Positions 62,331 to 64,000 of a stretch of 64,000 nt of DNA are shown here, piece by piece. The stretch is from assembly GCF_006335145.1 (NCBI RefSeq), contig NZ_VDMN01000001.1, positions 1,426,001-1,490,000 of the forward strand, read 5' to 3'. How positions within the stretch are numbered: the stretch's first letter is position 1; each line of letters begins with the position of its first letter. The notes under the pieces were generated by a model. That model had not been told where the DNA came from and did no database searches. It worked only from the letters and a program-made list of their open reading frames with translations. Source of the DNA: Aliirhizobium smilacinae (GTDB taxonomy: Bacteria; Pseudomonadota; Alphaproteobacteria; Rhizobiales; Rhizobiaceae). Position numbers and translations under genes: made by a program.

Positions 62331-63827
62331 TTACTTCATCACCGGCATGACGAATTCTGCGCCGTCCTTGATGCCGGAGGGCCAACGGGCGGTGATCGTC
62401 TTGGTCTTGGTCCAGAACTTGATCGAATCCGTGCCGTGCTGGTTCAGATCGCCGAAGGACGAGGCCTTCCAACCGCCGAAGGAATGATAGGCGAGCGGAA
62501 CCGGGATCGGCACATTGATGCCGATCATGCCGATGTTGATCCGGCTGGCGAAATCGCGGGCGGCATCGCCGTCACGGGTATAGATCGCAACGCCATTGCC
62601 GTATTCGTGCTTCATCGGCAGCGACAGCGCATCCTCGTAGTTCGTCGCGCGGACGACGGAGAGAACGGGACCGAAGATTTCCTGTTTGTAGATTTCCATA
62701 TCCGGCGTGACGTTGTCGAACAGCGAGCCGCCGACGAAATAGCCGTTTTCATAACCCTGCAGCTTGAAACCGCGGCCATCGACCAGAAGGCTTGCGCCCT
62801 CTTCGACACCCTTGTCGATCAGGCCATTGATACGCTCCTGTGCCGCCTTGGTGACGACCGGACCCAGATCGGCCTTGTCGTCCGTATACGGCCCGATGCG
62901 CAGGCTCTCGATCTTCGGGATCAACTTTTCGACCAGCCTGTTGGCAGTGTCCTCACCGACCGGAACCGCCACCGAGACGGCCATGCAGCGCTCGCCGGCA
63001 GAACCGTAACCCGCACCGATCAGGGCATTGACGGCCTGATCGAGATCGGCGTCCGGCATGATGATCATGTGGTTCTTGGCGCCGCCGAAGCACTGGGCGC
63101 GCTTGCCGTTCTGTGCGGCCGTTCCATACACATAGAGCGCAATCGGGGTGGAGCCGACGAAGGAGACGGCGCCGATATCAGGATCGGTCAGGATCGCATC
63201 GACGGCTGCCTTGTCGCCGTTGATAACGTTGAGGATACCGGCAGGCAGGCCTGCCTCGATCATCAATTCGGCAAGCCGGATCGGCAGAGACGGATCGCGC
63301 TCGGATGGCTTCAGGATGAAGGCGTTGCCGCAGGCGATCGCCGGGGCGAACATCCACATCGGAATCATGCCGGGGAAATTGAACGGGGTGATGCCAGCAC
63401 CGATGCCGACCGGCTGGCGGATCGAATACATGTCGATCTGCGGACCGGCGCCTTCGGTGAACTCGCCCTTGGAGAGATGCGGAATGCCGATGACGAATTC
63501 GCAGACTTCCAGGCCGCGGACGATATCGCCCTTGGAATCCTCGACCGTCTTGCCGTGTTCCTTCGACAGCATCAGGGCCAGTTCATCCATGCTGCGGTTG
63601 AGCAGATCGACGAACTTCATGAACACGCGGGCACGGCGCTGCGGATTGATGGCCGCCCATGCCGGCTGGGCCGCCTTGGCATTTTCGACTGCGGCGCGGA
63701 TTTCCGAAACGCTGGCGAGTGCTACCTTCGCCTGAACTTCGCCGGTTGCCGGGTTGAAGACGTCGGCTGTGCGACCGCTCGTTCCGGCAACGTGCTTGCC
63801 GCCGATGAAATGACCGATTTCCTGCAT
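62331..63827 (-). CDS. mmsA: Methylmalonate-semialdehyde dehydrogenase (CoA-acylating)
   Basis: ATG at 63827 follows a perfect GGAGGA; 498 residues. It has the aldehyde dehydrogenase fold with TPFNFPGMIPMWMF near 147, the PSERDPS segment, GSTPIALYVY near 226 and the catalytic GERCMAV with Cys281. Enzymes of this group convert methylmalonate or malonate semialdehyde to propionyl- or acetyl-CoA in valine and inositol breakdown. A LysR gene is divergent, with a shared intergenic dyad that suggests regulation. Confidence 0.94.
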   Translation of the reverse strand: MQEIGHFIGGKHVAGTSGRTADVFNPATGEVQAKVALASVSEIRAAVENAKAAQPAWAAINPQRRARVFMKFVDLLNRSMDELALMLSKEHGKTVEDSKGDIVRGLEVCEFVIGIPHLSKGEFTEGAGPQIDMYSIRQPVGIGAGITPFNFPGMIPMWMFAPAIACGNAFILKPSERDPSLPIRLAELMIEAGLPAGILNVINGDKAAVDAILTDPDIGAVSFVGSTPIALYVYGTAAQNGKRAQCFGGAKNHMIIMPDADLDQAVNALIGAGYGSAGERCMAVSVAVPVGEDTANRLVEKLIPKIESLRIGPYTDDKADLGPVVTKAAQERINGLIDKGVEEGASLLVDGRGFKLQGYENGYFVGGSLFDNVTPDMEIYKQEIFGPVLSVVRATNYEDALSLPMKHEYGNGVAIYTRDGDAARDFASRINIGMIGINVPIPVPLAYHSFGGWKASSFGDLNQHGTDSIKFWTKTKTITARWPSGIKDGAEFVMPVMK

Positions 63828-63868
63828 GGGATTCCTCCTAGTTTCTATTGGACGCAGCATGTCACTCG

Positions 63869-63915
63869 AATTTGCGCAATTCAACGCGATAGTTTACGCA
63901 ACCGTTGTGCAAATT
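63869..63915. promoter_or_regulatory. Inverted repeat between mmsA and the LysR gene
   Basis: AATTTGCGCAA at 63869-63879 and TTGTGCAAATT at 63905-63915 match in 10 of 11 positions as inverted copies, with 25 bases between. It sits midway between the two divergent starts, the normal place for a LysR operator. Confidence 0.5.
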
Positions 63916-63937
63916 TCGACATTGAAAGGCGCGTTCG

Positions 63938-64000
63938 ATGGATTGGGATGATGTCAGGATGTTTCTGGCGGTGGCGCGCACCGGCCAACTTCTCTCGGCT
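63938..64000 (+). CDS. LysR-family regulator, N-terminal part (3' end outside window)
   Basis: ATG at 63938 gives 21 residues to the window edge, beginning MDWDDVRMFLAVARTGQL. This is the usual first helix of a LysR helix-turn-helix. It is divergent from mmsA, with 110 bases between starts, and so may control that gene. Confidence 0.75.
   Translation, partial: MDWDDVRMFLAVARTGQLLSA

Overview
The window is a contiguous chromosomal segment of a high-GC (about 60%) alphaproteobacterium, most likely Rhizobiaceae (Rhizobium/Agrobacterium/Neorhizobium group). The pointers are a RirA-type Rrf2 iron regulator, the short HisG with a HisZ partner in a hisS-hisZ-hisG operon, a groESL operon with CIRCE and an alphaproteobacterial heat-shock promoter, and several dispersed palindromic repeats of the kind scattered through rhizobial intergenic DNA. 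It is mostly housekeeping sequence: no prophage, transposase gene, CRISPR array or rRNA is visible, and there is one tRNA (Gln, CTG anticodon).

Layout. 1-10 kb: pmbA (partial), a KefB/C-type antiporter, a minus-strand RNA-modification group (rluB-rsmD-patatin), tadA, a lipoprotein and ileS. 10-14.5 kb: a HicBA-like pair, an orphan BrnA-like protein, ribF, a HAD hydrolase and chrA. 14.5-20.5 kb: groESL, a lower-GC S41-peptidase-like gene, and a class B penicillin-binding protein. 20.5-25 kb: doxX and the coupled hisS-hisZ-hisG-methyltransferase operon. 25-31 kb: a ParD/RelE pair with a Rossmann-fold protein, a small copper-type secreted pair, a HAD hydrolase, DNA glycosylase tag and two tandem L,D-transpeptidases. 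31-35.3 kb: glcDEF (glycolate oxidase), with a ~180-bp MITE-like repeat in each of its two gene junctions. 35.6-43.4 kb: NUDIX, pit, rsmE, gshA, a DUF1127 protein, two LysR regulators (one OxyR-like) and a third toxin-antitoxin pair. 43.4-52 kb: dienelactone hydrolase, MAPEG, guaB, a Tat-exported metallo-hydrolase, an MFS exporter, and rlmE overlapping a ppx with a long basic N-terminal extension. 52-59.3 kb: tRNA-Gln, a second RsuA-family pseudouridine synthase, prmB, a DadA-like oxidase, and a gamma-glutamyl-polyamine type pair (PuuA/PuuB-like) facing a TetR regulator. 59.4-64 kb: gntK, an AbrB-family membrane protein, rirA, a 42-residue membrane protein, mmsA and the start of a divergent LysR gene.

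Functionally, many genes serve translation and RNA modification (ileS, hisS, tadA, rluB, rsmD, rsmE, rlmE, prmB, a second RsuA-type synthase), stress and redox control (groESL, gshA, OxyR-like, RirA), and amine, glycolate and branched-chain carbon catabolism. Accessory content is limited to small toxin-antitoxin modules and non-coding repeats. I found no convincing multi-gene new system. The best second looks are the covarying twin-hairpin repeats, the MITE-like copies inside glcDEF, the low-GC S41-like protein, the basic extension on Ppx, and the structured region upstream of guaB.
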